Below, one piece after another: positions 1 through 8,652 of a stretch of DNA of 33,709 nucleotides. Every line of letters starts with the position of its first letter. Positions within the stretch are counted from its first letter, which is position 1. The DNA is from Agathobacter sp. (GTDB taxonomy: Bacteria > Bacillota > Clostridia > Lachnospirales > Lachnospiraceae): the NCBI GenBank assembly GCA_022767075.1, contig JALEPP010000085.1, positions 1 to 33,709 on the forward strand. Direction: 5' to 3'. Below the pieces are notes generated by a model. The model was not told the DNA's origin. It saw only the letters and a program-made list of their open reading frames with translations, and ran no database searches. A program made the translations under genes and the position numbers.

Positions 1-61
<61 letters not shown>

Positions 62-66
62 ACAAA

Positions 67-137
67 AGCGGGTGATGGGAATCGAACCCACGTATCCAGC
101 TTGGAAGGCTGGTGTTCTACCATTGAACTACACCCGC
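67..137 (-). tRNA. tRNA-Gly (anticodon TCC)
   Basis: Complete 71-nt cloverleaf. GCGGGTG pairs with CACCCGC in the acceptor stem, the anticodon loop CTTCCAA gives TCC, and the T-arm contains GGTTCGATT. The discriminator base is T and CCA is not encoded. Confidence 0.97.
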
Positions 138-171
138 ATATCTCGAGTTATTTACTTGTAAAAATAAAAAG

Positions 172-246
172 TCGGGGTGACAGGATTCGAACCTGCGACC
201 TCCTGGTCCCAAACCAGGCGCTCTAGCCAAGCTGAGCCACACCCCG
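172..246 (-). tRNA. tRNA-Pro (anticodon TGG)
   Basis: Complete cloverleaf with acceptor CGGGGTG/CACCCCG and the anticodon stem CCTGG/CCAGG around TTTGGGA (anticodon TGG). It is the first gene of the left tRNA cluster, directly behind a strong promoter. Confidence 0.97.
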
Positions 247-250
247 ATTG

Positions 251-306
251 CTTGCGTCATTTCTTAACGCAAGTAGAATAATACATGATAGTTTTTGGAA
301 TGTCAA
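251..306 (-). promoter_or_regulatory. Strong sigma-70 promoter of the Pro-Gly-Arg tRNA cluster with a leader hairpin
   Basis: On the minus strand TTGACA (301-306) is followed 17 nt later by TATTAT (278-283), which also carries a TG just upstream (extended -10). The expected start, near 271, falls at a perfect 7-bp inverted repeat, CTTGCGT/ACGCAAG (251-273). The primary transcript would therefore begin with a short hairpin before tRNA-Pro. Confidence 0.85.
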
Positions 307-336
307 CCTATTTTTGAAGTATTTTTTAATGTATTT

Positions 337-930
337 TTACATATTCTCTTCCAAAAGGGCTCTCATTTCCCTCAATGCTTTTCCTCTGTGGCTGATTGCA
401 TTTTTCTGTTCCCTGGAGAGAGCAGCTGACGAGCAGCCGTACTCATCGAGAAAAAGAATGGGATCGTAGCCAAATCCGTTCTCTCCCTCCGGGGCATATC
501 CGATATATCCCTCCATGGTTCCTTCTGCGGTAAGTACCCGTTTATCCGGAAGCACTGCTGCAATCACCGCCACAAATCTTGCGGTACGTTTCTCCTTTGG
601 GACACCCTCCAAGCGCTGAATAAGATTTGCATTTTTAATATCATAGGAGGTATCCTCTCCCATGTATCTTGCAGAATATACTCCCGGCTCCTTATTTAAA
701 TAATCGATTTCAAGTCCGGAATCATCCGCAAGCACAATGGCATCTGTATGCTCTGCAACGGCTTTTGCCTTGATAATTGCATTTTCCGCAAAGGTGGTGC
801 CGTCCTCTACGATATCCACCTGGATGCCAGCTTCCCGCATAGACCAAATCTCCACATCCATATCCGCCATAATCTCGCGGATTTCTCTCATCTTGTCCTT
901 GTTTCCGGTTGCAAAAATAATTCTATTCAT
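337..930 (-). CDS. rdgB: XTP/dITP diphosphatase (Ham1/RdgB family)
   Basis: This 197-residue protein matches the usual Ham1/RdgB length. It opens with the nucleotide-binding signature IIFATGNKDKMREI (residues 4-17). It also has the family's acidic metal and substrate motif ADDSGLEIDYL (about residues 68-78) and the C-terminal substrate-recognition stretch GFGYDPIL followed by SHRGKAL. The family hydrolyses dITP, XTP and ITP to monophosphates in the cytosol and so keeps deaminated purines out of DNA and RNA. It is the last gene of a minus-strand run behind the amidase, 32 nt downstream of it, probably in the same transcript. The start at 930 begins the conserved N-terminus, so no alternative is needed. 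Confidence 0.95.
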   Translation of the reverse strand: MNRIIFATGNKDKMREIREIMADMDVEIWSMREAGIQVDIVEDGTTFAENAIIKAKAVAEHTDAIVLADDSGLEIDYLNKEPGVYSARYMGEDTSYDIKNANLIQRLEGVPKEKRTARFVAVIAAVLPDKRVLTAEGTMEGYIGYAPEGENGFGYDPILFLDEYGCSSAALSREQKNAISHRGKALREMRALLEENM

Positions 931-962
931 CTCATTCCTCTTTCTATATGGTAAATTTGTTG

Positions 963-2003
963 CTAGAATCCCTGAGCAAAGGCTTCTTTAATTGCCTCAT
1001 AGATTCCCCTTGCTGCACTCTTTTGGTATTCCTCATTTTGCAGTTTTTGAAGCTCCGATGCATTGGTCATGAAGCCTACCTCAATCAATGCCACAGGTAC
1101 ACTACTGGTTCGGATAATATAGATATCGTCCCCCTCCATAAGTCCTCTGCTGTTGCTTTCGAGGTTGGCACACACGTTATCCAGACATATCTGTGCAAAG
1201 GCCTTGCTTTTTGACTCTTCCTGGGACTCACTGTACATCACAAGAGTTCCATGCTGATTGTTCATTCTCCCACTTGCAGAAGAATTGTTGTGAACACTGA
1301 TGAACAAATCTGCGTCTGTCTTATTTGCCAAATCTACCCTTCTCTGAAGGCTTGGATTGCTGTCATCGATGCGGGTAAAATAAAACTTTACGTTTTCCAT
1401 CGGTTCATCCTGAACAAGAGCTAACAACTGATTAGTAATTGCCAAATCAATATCCTTTTCGTAAACTCCTTGTTTTACAGCACCTGCTGCCCGGCCGCCA
1501 TGTCCGGCATCCACCACGACCACCTTCTCATATCGGTCATGTAAATCTGTGAAATTCATATAGAGGGCATTCTGGGCATACTGGTAGTCTGCCTCGTACA
1601 CCTTATCGGTTCGAATCACCAATGTTCCCTGATTTTCTTTGTAATAATAGCTGATATCTGCAATGTAATCACTTTTTCCAATAACCTTGTACTCTGAGAA
1701 ATAATCGGTAATCTCTCCGGGAAAATAAATGGATATCTCCTGATACAAGGGATTCTCCACCATGTAGATATCTTCTTCCTTTGTCCCCTCCGGCAATTGA
1801 ATCCTTAGGTGAGCATCAATCTCTTCCGCGGGCGCCTCCATATCCTCCAGCGCCAGCACCTGCATCTCCTCCTGCAGCTTCCTATTTTCCCTGGCAAGAA
1901 CAGACCACTGATGAAGCTTCGGAAAGAAAGGCAGAGAGAAGCATACCCCAAGGCACAGAATCACCAGAAAGCAGGAGGTTGCTTTTAATAGTTTCTTTTC
2001 CAT
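963..2003 (-). CDS. N-acetylmuramoyl-L-alanine amidase (Amidase_3), membrane-anchored
   Basis: A 346-residue exported cell-wall hydrolase. Residues about 8-28 form one hydrophobic segment that acts as a signal anchor, followed by a short Glu-rich helical stretch and a domain of about 100 residues of unknown type. The Amidase_3 catalytic domain runs from about 160 to 343. Its zinc ligands are visible: His168 in DAGHGG, Glu182 in the EKDIDLA segment and His238 in ISVHNN. The catalytic Glu308 lies in ALIEVGFMTN. The family cleaves the bond between MurNAc and the stem peptide outside the membrane. It follows the C1 protease by 31 nt, suggesting co-transcription of two surface hydrolases. The exact physiological role (cell separation, turnover or sporulation) cannot be read from the sequence. 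Confidence 0.92.
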   Translation of the reverse strand: MEKKLLKATSCFLVILCLGVCFSLPFFPKLHQWSVLARENRKLQEEMQVLALEDMEAPAEEIDAHLRIQLPEGTKEEDIYMVENPLYQEISIYFPGEITDYFSEYKVIGKSDYIADISYYYKENQGTLVIRTDKVYEADYQYAQNALYMNFTDLHDRYEKVVVVDAGHGGRAAGAVKQGVYEKDIDLAITNQLLALVQDEPMENVKFYFTRIDDSNPSLQRRVDLANKTDADLFISVHNNSSASGRMNNQHGTLVMYSESQEESKSKAFAQICLDNVCANLESNSRGLMEGDDIYIIRTSSVPVALIEVGFMTNASELQKLQNEEYQKSAARGIYEAIKEAFAQGF

Positions 2004-2034
2004 GTTCTTTCGTTATATAATGGTTTCTTTCTAA

Positions 2035-3690
2035 TTATTTCCTGTCTGTATATGCCTTAATGCAGATATTACAATCCTTCTTGGTCTTCACATCCACAAA
2101 CTTTGCGCCATTGTAACTGATGTAGCCTTCCCCATCGTCCAAATCAACGGTAGATAATCGGTAATCACCGGAATCGAATTCCACCGCAAGAGGACGGATT
2201 GCACCCGGTGTCTCCAGATAGACAACCACTGCATAGCGTTCTCCGGAAGAAACCTCCACCGGATTGTCAAAATCAATGGTGTAATACCCTGCCTGGCCAA
2301 TAGTTCCCTGGGCCACCTCAACCATGTAGTCAAAGGAGCTCTCATTCTCAAACCGGTTCACAATATAGACACGATACTTGGTCTGCGGTCCCGTCACATA
2401 GAATCCTGCAGCCCTTATCCATTCGTCTTCCTCTGCGGTAAACACATTGGCTCCGAAGATGGATTCCTGATTGTATCCCATCTGCCCTACCCAGCCACAT
2501 AGGTCACTTTGGTAGATCTTGTCGTAGTTGTCTGCATCATCAATTCTGGTATACACAATGTTGTGTGTACCAATGTTACTGTCATAATAAGAGACGTAAA
2601 ATACACCGTTTTCTCCAAAACCGTCTCCCCAGCTGTTTTGACAGATAAATGCACCGTCCCCTTCCAGCTCAACGGAGAAGTTATTCTTGGAGTAATTGTC
2701 GTCCCACCCGATGATTACCACGTCATGGTTCGGTTTCTCCGTACCGATATAACAGTATGCACTATGCTCAGGATTGTAATAGCCGGAGCCACCGGCCGCA
2801 CTGGTAAGTGTACTGTAAAGCGAGGTCTGAACCCCACCGTATTTGAGCACAGCGGTCTTGATGGCCTCATAATTCTTTCCTTCGATAATCTGCATTTCCT
2901 GTACGTGGCGAACTGCCTCAAGCTCCGAATTGGTCTCCCCGTCTCCGTATGGATCCTGCTCCTCATACACAGGTCCCTGCCATGCTGCAAGGTAGGCCAT
3001 ACCCATCGTATATTCCCCGCCATCATACTGATTGGCAAGGAAGGAATTGCTCATGGTCATATGATCCACCGAGAACATAGTCTTTTGCTCCGGCAGAAGT
3101 GTGGATTCCAAAGCACTGGTTGCGGCAAATGCCCAACAGGTTCCATAATTCCCCTGGTTGCGAATCGTGGATACACGCTGTTTCTCCCGCAGATCATACC
3201 TTGCAGGAACCACCGATGTGGAATCGGAAGAATCCGTTGCAATGATGGTCTTATTGGAGATGTCAAAGGAATAGTTATACTCCATCAGTAAGGATAAGTC
3301 CTTGACATCTACGTAATAGACTCCATCCTTTTCTACAGGTCTTAATGTCACACTGAGGTTTCTCTTCTCCACCACCAATTCTGTAGGACTATACAGATGA
3401 GCACTACAGTTTAAGGCATCCCTGAGCATATCTACCGGTACCATGATACTTCTATCGTCCGCCATGTAGATTGGATACTTCTCATTGGTGTAGGTCTTAT
3501 TGTCAATCAACGCCGTCAAAAGGCTGTCGTTGACATCAGCCGCCACCAGTGGACTCCAGTGGTCTGATTCCAGCTCTCCGCCTCGGAAATCTCCGATTTT
3601 GGAATAATCCTCTCCAAACGTATTAAATTTCAAAAGCAAAGCCATCACCATAATCAAGGTAAAGGCGATATATCGCTTGGAATACTTCAT
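2035..3690 (-). CDS. Secreted papain-like cysteine protease (peptidase C1) with lectin-like C-terminal domain
   Basis: A 551-residue exported protein. Residues 8-20 are a hydrophobic signal or anchor. Residues about 70-155 resemble the 'copper amine oxidase N-terminal' stalk domain common in Firmicute surface proteins. The C1 domain follows (about 160-385): oxyanion Gln179 and nucleophile Cys185 in NQGNYGTCWAF, His322 in NHDVVIIGW, and Asn352 in CQNSWGDGFG. All four catalytic positions are intact, so it should be active. The last 150 or so residues are beta-rich and match the region often annotated 'lectin-like' in clostridial C1 proteases. It sits between the methyltransferase and the amidase with about 30-nt gaps on each side. 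The substrate is unknown. Confidence 0.9.
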   Translation of the reverse strand: MKYSKRYIAFTLIMVMALLLKFNTFGEDYSKIGDFRGGELESDHWSPLVAADVNDSLLTALIDNKTYTNEKYPIYMADDRSIMVPVDMLRDALNCSAHLYSPTELVVEKRNLSVTLRPVEKDGVYYVDVKDLSLLMEYNYSFDISNKTIIATDSSDSTSVVPARYDLREKQRVSTIRNQGNYGTCWAFAATSALESTLLPEQKTMFSVDHMTMSNSFLANQYDGGEYTMGMAYLAAWQGPVYEEQDPYGDGETNSELEAVRHVQEMQIIEGKNYEAIKTAVLKYGGVQTSLYSTLTSAAGGSGYYNPEHSAYCYIGTEKPNHDVVIIGWDDNYSKNNFSVELEGDGAFICQNSWGDGFGENGVFYVSYYDSNIGTHNIVYTRIDDADNYDKIYQSDLCGWVGQMGYNQESIFGANVFTAEEDEWIRAAGFYVTGPQTKYRVYIVNRFENESSFDYMVEVAQGTIGQAGYYTIDFDNPVEVSSGERYAVVVYLETPGAIRPLAVEFDSGDYRLSTVDLDDGEGYISYNGAKFVDVKTKKDCNICIKAYTDRK

Positions 3691-3720
3691 GTGTTATCTC
3701 CGTTTTCCGTAAGTCTGAAA

Positions 3721-4878
3721 TTATGCTTGCTCTCTTGGACGTTTTGGTGGCTTAGGCCCCATAAACTGGTAGAAATAGGTTTTTAACATACCATTATAAA
3801 TCTTGCGATTCTTATCCGCCTTGCGTCCAATATATTTCTCGGTATCCTCGTAGCTGGTAATCAGATACATGGACCAGCTGTCCAAATTGCGATAGCTTGC
3901 TCCAATCTCACTGTAGAGCTGTGGCAAGTCCTCTTTGTCCTCCAGTCGCTCTCCATATGGGGGATTGGTGATAATAAATCCGTACTTCTTAGGATGAGAC
4001 AAATCTGCTACCGCTCTCTGTTGGAAATGAATCATATGCTCCACTCCCGCTCTCTTGGCATTTTCTCTGGCAGCCTTCACCACCTCCGGATCAATATCGT
4101 AGCCTTGAATATCTACCTTCACTTCCGTATCCATCTGTTCCTGAGCTTCTTCCACCGCTTCATACCACAGATTCTTTGGAATAAAGTTCGTCCATTCCTC
4201 CGCCGTAAAGCTACGGTTCATACCCGGAGCGATTCCCGATGCAATCATAGCTGCCTCAATGGGAAAAGTACCTGATCCACAGAAGGGATCCACAAGGATT
4301 CGATCTCTTCTCCATGGAGTCAAAAGAATCAGCGCAGCTGCTAAGGTCTCTGTCAGCGGTGCCTTACTGGTCATAAGACGGTAGCCTCTCTTGTGAAGGG
4401 AATCCCCGGATGTATCCAGGGTCACCATAACCTCATCCTTTAACAGGAAAATACGGACCGGATAAGGGGCTCCATCCTCTTCAAACCAGGACACATGGTA
4501 CACTTCCTTTAGTCTCTCCACCATAGCCTTTTTTGCAATGGACTGGATATCCGAAGGGCTGAAAAGCTTACTCTTAATGGAGGACGCCTTCTTCACCCAG
4601 AACTTTCCGTCCCTTGGAATATAGTTCTCCCATGGCAGTGCCTTTATTCCTTCAAAAAGCTCATCAAAGGTTGTGGCATGAAATCTTCCCACCTGAAGCA
4701 GCACTCGCTCCGCAGTTCTTAAAAAGATATTACTGCGACAAATCGCTTCCTCATCTCCAATAAATGTGACACGTCCATCCTCTACTCGGGAAATCTCATA
4801 TCCCAAATCATATATTTCTCGTTTTGTCACGGCCTCAAGCCCAAAATGGCAAGGCACTACTAATTCGTATCTACTCAT
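3721..4878 (-). CDS. THUMP-domain class I rRNA methyltransferase (RlmL/YpsC-like)
   Basis: A 385-residue cytosolic enzyme. Residues about 45-155 form a THUMP RNA-binding domain, and 165-375 form a Rossmann-type methyltransferase. The latter has a SAM-site motif DPFCGSGTFP (197-206), an acidic loop GYDIDPEVVKAA, and the amino-methylation motif TNPPYGERL (304-312). NPPY is typical of enzymes that methylate exocyclic amines. The closest named family makes m2G in 23S rRNA (the RlmL N-terminal half, YpsC in Bacillus). The length fits the single-function Firmicute version, not the RlmK-fused proteobacterial one. The start at 4878 gives the canonical MSRYELVVPCHFGLEAV N-terminus. Confidence 0.9.
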   Translation of the reverse strand: MSRYELVVPCHFGLEAVTKREIYDLGYEISRVEDGRVTFIGDEEAICRSNIFLRTAERVLLQVGRFHATTFDELFEGIKALPWENYIPRDGKFWVKKASSIKSKLFSPSDIQSIAKKAMVERLKEVYHVSWFEEDGAPYPVRIFLLKDEVMVTLDTSGDSLHKRGYRLMTSKAPLTETLAAALILLTPWRRDRILVDPFCGSGTFPIEAAMIASGIAPGMNRSFTAEEWTNFIPKNLWYEAVEEAQEQMDTEVKVDIQGYDIDPEVVKAARENAKRAGVEHMIHFQQRAVADLSHPKKYGFIITNPPYGERLEDKEDLPQLYSEIGASYRNLDSWSMYLITSYEDTEKYIGRKADKNRKIYNGMLKTYFYQFMGPKPPKRPREQA

Positions 4879-4921
4879 TTTTATCCATTTCTATCTTCTA
4901 TATATAGGTATCCATTTGGCT

Positions 4922-5251
4922 CTATTGTCGCATATTCCATCCGTTTTTGAAATAGTTTTCTTGGATTTTTTTCATTCCTTCATACCCGCCAATCACCGAG
5001 TAGATGTGATGGGTTTTCGCAAGCTTCTTTGCAATGACCATACTCATTCCGCCGTGGTCACAATACAAGATGATTGGTCTTTCGGTAGGAATCTGTCTTC
5101 CCAGCTCCTTTGCATCTTCAAACTCATACCATCTTGCTCCCGGCCAATGTGATGCCTGATATTCCTTCCACTCTCTCAAATCCACAACCAGTGCCCCTTT
5201 CTCCTGCTGCATGGCTGCTATCTCTTTGGGATAGATTACTTGAAAGTCCAT
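4922..5251 (-). CDS. Single-domain rhodanese-like protein
   Basis: A 109-residue protein that is one rhodanese domain. It has a conserved VVDLREWKEYQASHWPGA segment (residues 22-39) and an active-site loop centred on Cys64 (ILYCDHGGMSM). Family members carry persulfide sulfur or act as small phosphatase-like modules. With this loop a sulfurtransferase is more likely, but the partner is unknown. It is the first gene of a leftward run (rhodanese, methyltransferase, C1 protease, amidase, rdgB). The Shine-Dalgarno AGGAG lies before the start, and a TATAAT -10 (5278-5283) without an obvious -35 lies about 30 nt upstream. Confidence 0.88.
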   Translation of the reverse strand: MDFQVIYPKEIAAMQQEKGALVVDLREWKEYQASHWPGARWYEFEDAKELGRQIPTERPIILYCDHGGMSMVIAKKLAKTHHIYSVIGGYEGMKKIQENYFKNGWNMRQ

Positions 5252-5379
5252 AAGCTCTCCTGCATATTCTCTTTCCTATTATAGTATTGCTCCGTCCCTC
5301 CGTTGGTGCCAGTTTCCAAAAAAACCCACATTATCAACATTTACATTCCTAAAAAATTTATAAAGTTTTCTATTTTCTC

Positions 5380-5408
5380 TTGCCAAGCGTTCTTATATCT
5401 CCTATAAT
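5380..5408 (+). promoter_or_regulatory. Sigma-70 promoter of a candidate small RNA
   Basis: TTGCCA (5380-5385), exactly 17 nt, then TATAAT (5403-5408) on the plus strand. No plus-strand protein gene follows, but an intrinsic terminator lies about 85 nt downstream of the -10. Confidence 0.75.
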
Positions 5409-5414
5409 CTAACT

Positions 5415-5523
5415 CGTAAAAGCAAAGCTTTTACTGTGATGCCAAAGCTCTTGGCATTGCACCCCTTATTAATTATTTATACTCCCCTCAAGAGAGATGC
5501 TCCCGCATCTCTCTTACTTTTTT
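5415..5523 (+). ncRNA. Candidate small regulatory RNA, about 105-110 nt, with exposed CCCC stretches
   Basis: Between a near-consensus promoter and an intrinsic terminator lies a stretch with no ORF but clear hairpins. These are GTAAAAGC/GCTTTTAC with a 3-nt loop, then ATGCCAA/TTGGCAT with loop AGCTC, then about 30 nt without structure, then the terminator stem. The unpaired part holds CACCCC and CTCCCC, which could pair with Shine-Dalgarno sequences as in C-rich Firmicute sRNAs. The predicted start is near 5415 and the end just after the T-run. It stands alone in a 410-bp gap (5252-5661) between two minus-strand genes. I do not recognise a specific Rfam family. Confidence 0.6.
5491..5523 (+). 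terminator. Intrinsic terminator of the candidate sRNA
   Basis: A perfect 10-bp stem AGAGAGATGC/GCATCTCTCT with loop TCCC, followed on the plus strand by TACTTTTTT. The orientation fits the sRNA and not the neighbouring minus-strand genes. Confidence 0.8.
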
Positions 5524-5570
5524 CCTTTCTCCCCCTTCTTGCTCCTAGTTGTGAACCACTAACAAACGAA

Positions 5571-5602
5571 GAGAGCTGTATATTACAGCCCTCTCAATAA
5601 GA
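5571..5602 (-). terminator. Weak intrinsic terminator behind the cNMP-domain gene
   Basis: On the minus strand GAGAGGGCTGTA-ATA-TACAGC-TCTC forms a stem with one bulged G, followed by a poor T-tract (TTCGTTTGTT). It lies about 60 nt past the stop of the large cNMP-domain gene, so it is its likely but inefficient terminator. Confidence 0.5.
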
Positions 5603-5661
5603 TAAATTATTAATTTGCTACGATTGAGCTTACCAGCATCCGAATAATAGAAAGAACTAAT

Positions 5662-7998
5662 TTAAAGTTCAAAATATGTCAGGTACTGCTTCATTTCAGG
5701 CAGAAGCTCTCCTCCCGATTTTTCGTACTTGTCGAAGATTTTTTCAACCTTCTCCTTCTCCTTCTGGGTGAGGATTTCATAACGCTCTATCATTTCACGG
5801 AACACCGGGCTCTCTCCCATCTGGCGGCGTCTCGGTTTCGCCAATGGACAATAGCGGAACAGGATGCTTCGTGCCACCTTGTTCAGACGCATGCTTCCTC
5901 TAGCTTCAAACTTAATCCAGTTCACATAATCCCGAACAAAGACCTCTCTGTAATTGTTCTTTCCTTTTTGAAGTGCACTCTTTACTTTCTCTCTTGCTTC
6001 ATTGGTCAGGTCACGATTCTTGCGGTAGAACTGGAGATAATCACAGTATTCCGCTGTAAGGGAATTCTCGCGAATATCATTCCATCTCATGCCCTGAATC
6101 TTTCGGCAAATCTCCCAGCGATATCGTCCACAGCTTTCAATCATCATATCGGTCACATCCGATGGTGTGAAAATCGGGAACGTAAATCGAGCCGGAGATA
6201 ATCTGCTCTGATTTCCAATCTCCTGCCACATCATTGCTCTTGTTCCCACCGTAGGCATAAGAACAATCTCCGGCATTACCTCTGTCTTAATCTCCATCCT
6301 CGGAAGATTCTTTTCCTCATCGCTGACTAACATATCTCGGTAGAAGCAACTAAAATCCACTCTGCGAACCGTGTTCAGTGCCTCTCCCAGTTTATCCACA
6401 CTTACCAGCATCTCCTCCACCGAGCGAATCATTTCCTCTTCCCTGAGGATCGGACAATACGTAGAAAGGCGACCATAGGTGGTTCGGTTATTCATCTGGA
6501 AGAAGTTGTTGATTTCAAAGCGAACCTTCGCCTCCAGATCCTGTTCCTTAGCAGCTGCCTGCTCCCTGGTAATCTGGCCGGTCTTAATCTGCTCTCTCAG
6601 ATTCTGCGTATAATCTAAGTCAAATTCATTTCTGGACGGCTCTCGTTCACCCAGGTAAATACTCCTGAGCCACTGATAAATGGTAAATACATATGGGGAC
6701 TGAAAATGAAACAGCTGATCCGCTATCTCATACAAGGCATTGGCATTTTCCTCCCCTGCAAGCTTTACATCCATAAATCCAAACTGGAAGAACATCATTA
6801 GGATTTCATCCATCTCCTCTTGATCTTCCTGGAAGGAACGAAACAGCGCTGCCTCATAGACCTCAAAGTACATCTTCGTCAGCTCTCTTCTCATTCTTCT
6901 GGTATCATCGTCCGTTGCAAATGGATCCGGAAGTTCACGAAATGCCTCAATTTCCTTTCGGATCTGGTCAATCTCCTCCTCTGACTTACCTGCATAAGAA
7001 AGGATGGTCTCCAGACAATCGGTGCTTTCCTCCTCTTCCTCTTCGATTTGAAGCTCCAGCGTGTTGGCCACTTCCTCCTCATCCCCAAAGAAAATCTCTG
7101 TATCTTCCATGGTTCCACCCTGAAGTGCTTCAAACTCAAAGCTGTTATATTCCTGAACTCGCTTTGCCACCATATCCGGATGAAACAAAAAGTGTTCTCC
7201 TGCTTTTGCATTCTGGATGTATGCAATCAAATCCTCCATCATGGTAGCTACATCCATCTGATTCTCTCCTGTCTCTGCCACCTTTTTGCGCAGTTCAAAC
7301 AGAAGTGCAAAATAATCCTTTTTCTGGTCATTCATAAGAATCTGGCTTTTTGCAGCCAGATAATCCACGGCATCCTGCATAAAAATGACCGATCGCTGCA
7401 TAATATCTGAGGCATGCTGAATCTCCCCAACGCAGAGTGGCAGGTCTGAAGCGTACATCGCCTTAATCAGCGCCTGATCCTTCTTGGCAAATGCACGGTT
7501 GTAGGCGCGCTCCCACTCCTCAACGTTCTGGAAGCTGCTGGTATGTTTGGTAAAGCTTACACTTGGTACCCCGGAAGGGCTCACTCCATGTCTCTCACAT
7601 AGACTGTGATAATCCTCCTGAATGGTATCTGCCACTTTGTGATATTCCTGAATCTGTGCCTCCAGCTTTTCATAACGCTCTAATACACTGTGACACTGGA
7701 TAATAGCACCATGTACAAATGCATACTGATACTGTGGATATGCCTCAAAAATAGCATGATAGTCTCCCACCCCATGATATGGATAAGCAACCAGCGTGGA
7801 CGTCTCCTCCGCCTTGTAGCTACACACATAGGTAGAACCCACCGTATCTAAAAGCCCAATGATGGAACCACTTCCCCACAAAAACCGATCATTCTTTGTC
7901 TCCATCCACACTGAGCCTTTTAGCAAAATATAGACATTGTTCACCAGTTCCCCTGTTCTTACCAGATACTGGCCTTTTTCTAATACTATTTTTTCCAT
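5662..7998 (-). CDS. Large cyclic-nucleotide-binding-domain protein, function unknown
   Basis: A 778-residue soluble protein. Residues about 1-115 resemble the Crp/cNMP-binding beta-roll (start VLEKGQYLVRTGELVNNVYI, then LLKGSVWM). The phosphate-binding cassette is not well conserved, so the ligand is uncertain. After a coiled-coil-like linker (about 110-150) the rest is mostly helical and charged, with an acidic patch rich in Glu (about 300-325). No helix-turn-helix, membrane segment or known enzyme motif is visible, so it is not a standard Crp/Fnr regulator. The start at 7998 follows GAGGGATGGAAC and lies near an extended -10 (8047-8052). It is monocistronic. I do not recognise the C-terminal 650 residues. 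Confidence 0.75.
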   Translation of the reverse strand: MEKIVLEKGQYLVRTGELVNNVYILLKGSVWMETKNDRFLWGSGSIIGLLDTVGSTYVCSYKAEETSTLVAYPYHGVGDYHAIFEAYPQYQYAFVHGAIIQCHSVLERYEKLEAQIQEYHKVADTIQEDYHSLCERHGVSPSGVPSVSFTKHTSSFQNVEEWERAYNRAFAKKDQALIKAMYASDLPLCVGEIQHASDIMQRSVIFMQDAVDYLAAKSQILMNDQKKDYFALLFELRKKVAETGENQMDVATMMEDLIAYIQNAKAGEHFLFHPDMVAKRVQEYNSFEFEALQGGTMEDTEIFFGDEEEVANTLELQIEEEEEESTDCLETILSYAGKSEEEIDQIRKEIEAFRELPDPFATDDDTRRMRRELTKMYFEVYEAALFRSFQEDQEEMDEILMMFFQFGFMDVKLAGEENANALYEIADQLFHFQSPYVFTIYQWLRSIYLGEREPSRNEFDLDYTQNLREQIKTGQITREQAAAKEQDLEAKVRFEINNFFQMNNRTTYGRLSTYCPILREEEMIRSVEEMLVSVDKLGEALNTVRRVDFSCFYRDMLVSDEEKNLPRMEIKTEVMPEIVLMPTVGTRAMMWQEIGNQSRLSPARFTFPIFTPSDVTDMMIESCGRYRWEICRKIQGMRWNDIRENSLTAEYCDYLQFYRKNRDLTNEAREKVKSALQKGKNNYREVFVRDYVNWIKFEARGSMRLNKVARSILFRYCPLAKPRRRQMGESPVFREMIERYEILTQKEKEKVEKIFDKYEKSGGELLPEMKQYLTYFEL

Positions 7999-8046
7999 GT
8001 TCCATCCCTCATTACATGTAGTTCATCCTTGAACCATACTATCCAT

Positions 8047-8052
8047 ATTATA
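8047..8052 (-). promoter_or_regulatory. Extended -10 element upstream of the cNMP-domain gene
   Basis: TGATATAAT on the minus strand, 49 nt before the start codon and directly after the stop of the lipoprotein gene. No good -35 is visible 17 nt further upstream. The extended -10 could compensate. Confidence 0.5.
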
Positions 8053-8652
8053 TCATTTCAGATACTTAATTGCTACGACCAAGTCTCCATCCAGCACAAA
8101 CTCAAGCCTCATCTCTCCCTTTGGATAACTCATCTGCTCCAGCGTGCCCTCATACTCCGCTCCGTATATTTCCTGGATCTGTGCTCTTGTCATTCCAACC
8201 TCGGCGCCTTCCACCGTGCTCACCATGTCATCCAACAGAATAATGGAACTAATACGCTCCTCGTTCTCCCCCGGATAGGTATAAATCATAAAATGGTCAT
8301 AGGAATAATGCTTCTCAATTCCTTCCCCTGCACAGGCAGGCACCTCAAAGTACTCTGTAGGAGGAGGTAATTGATCTGTGACCTCCCTTGCAATAGCATC
8401 CACAGGTATCTCCAGCTTTTTTTCTACACCTTCCACCCGGAATACATAGCCTAACGCACCTTGAAAGGTTTGCATCGTCTCCCCGGAAACCTGCTGTTCC
8501 TCTCCCTGCGTATCCATCTGATTGCCCCTACACCCGGTAAGGAGGGCAGCTATCAGTACCAACGCAACACCAAGAGACAGACGCCATCCTGCAACCGGGC
8601 TTCTTGTGCCTTTTCTACTTTTGTCATAAAATCTATTGTTCTTTGCTCTCAT
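8053..8652 (-). CDS. Lipoprotein of unknown function in a surface-acylation operon
   Basis: A 199-residue protein with a basic N-terminus, a hydrophobic segment (about 25-39) and the lipobox LLTGC, so Cys41 would be lipid-modified and the protein anchored outside the membrane. The mature part is acidic, with no domain I recognise. The end, TRAQIQEIYGAEYEG and later LEFVLDGDLVVAIKYLK, looks like a small alpha/beta fold of the kind seen in bacterial SmpA/OmlA-like lipoproteins; this is only a resemblance. It overlaps the end of the SGNH-like gene by 20 nt, indicating translational coupling, so it probably serves the same modification pathway outside the cell. Confidence 0.72.
   Translation of the reverse strand: MRAKNNRFYDKSRKGTRSPVAGWRLSLGVALVLIAALLTGCRGNQMDTQGEEQQVSGETMQTFQGALGYVFRVEGVEKKLEIPVDAIAREVTDQLPPPTEYFEVPACAGEGIEKHYSYDHFMIYTYPGENEERISSIILLDDMVSTVEGAEVGMTRAQIQEIYGAEYEGTLEQMSYPKGEMRLEFVLDGDLVVAIKYLK

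Noticed and set aside
2509-3291. 260-residue plus-strand ORF
   Set aside because: Fully antisense to the C1 protease, whose catalytic motifs are intact. A shadow ORF.
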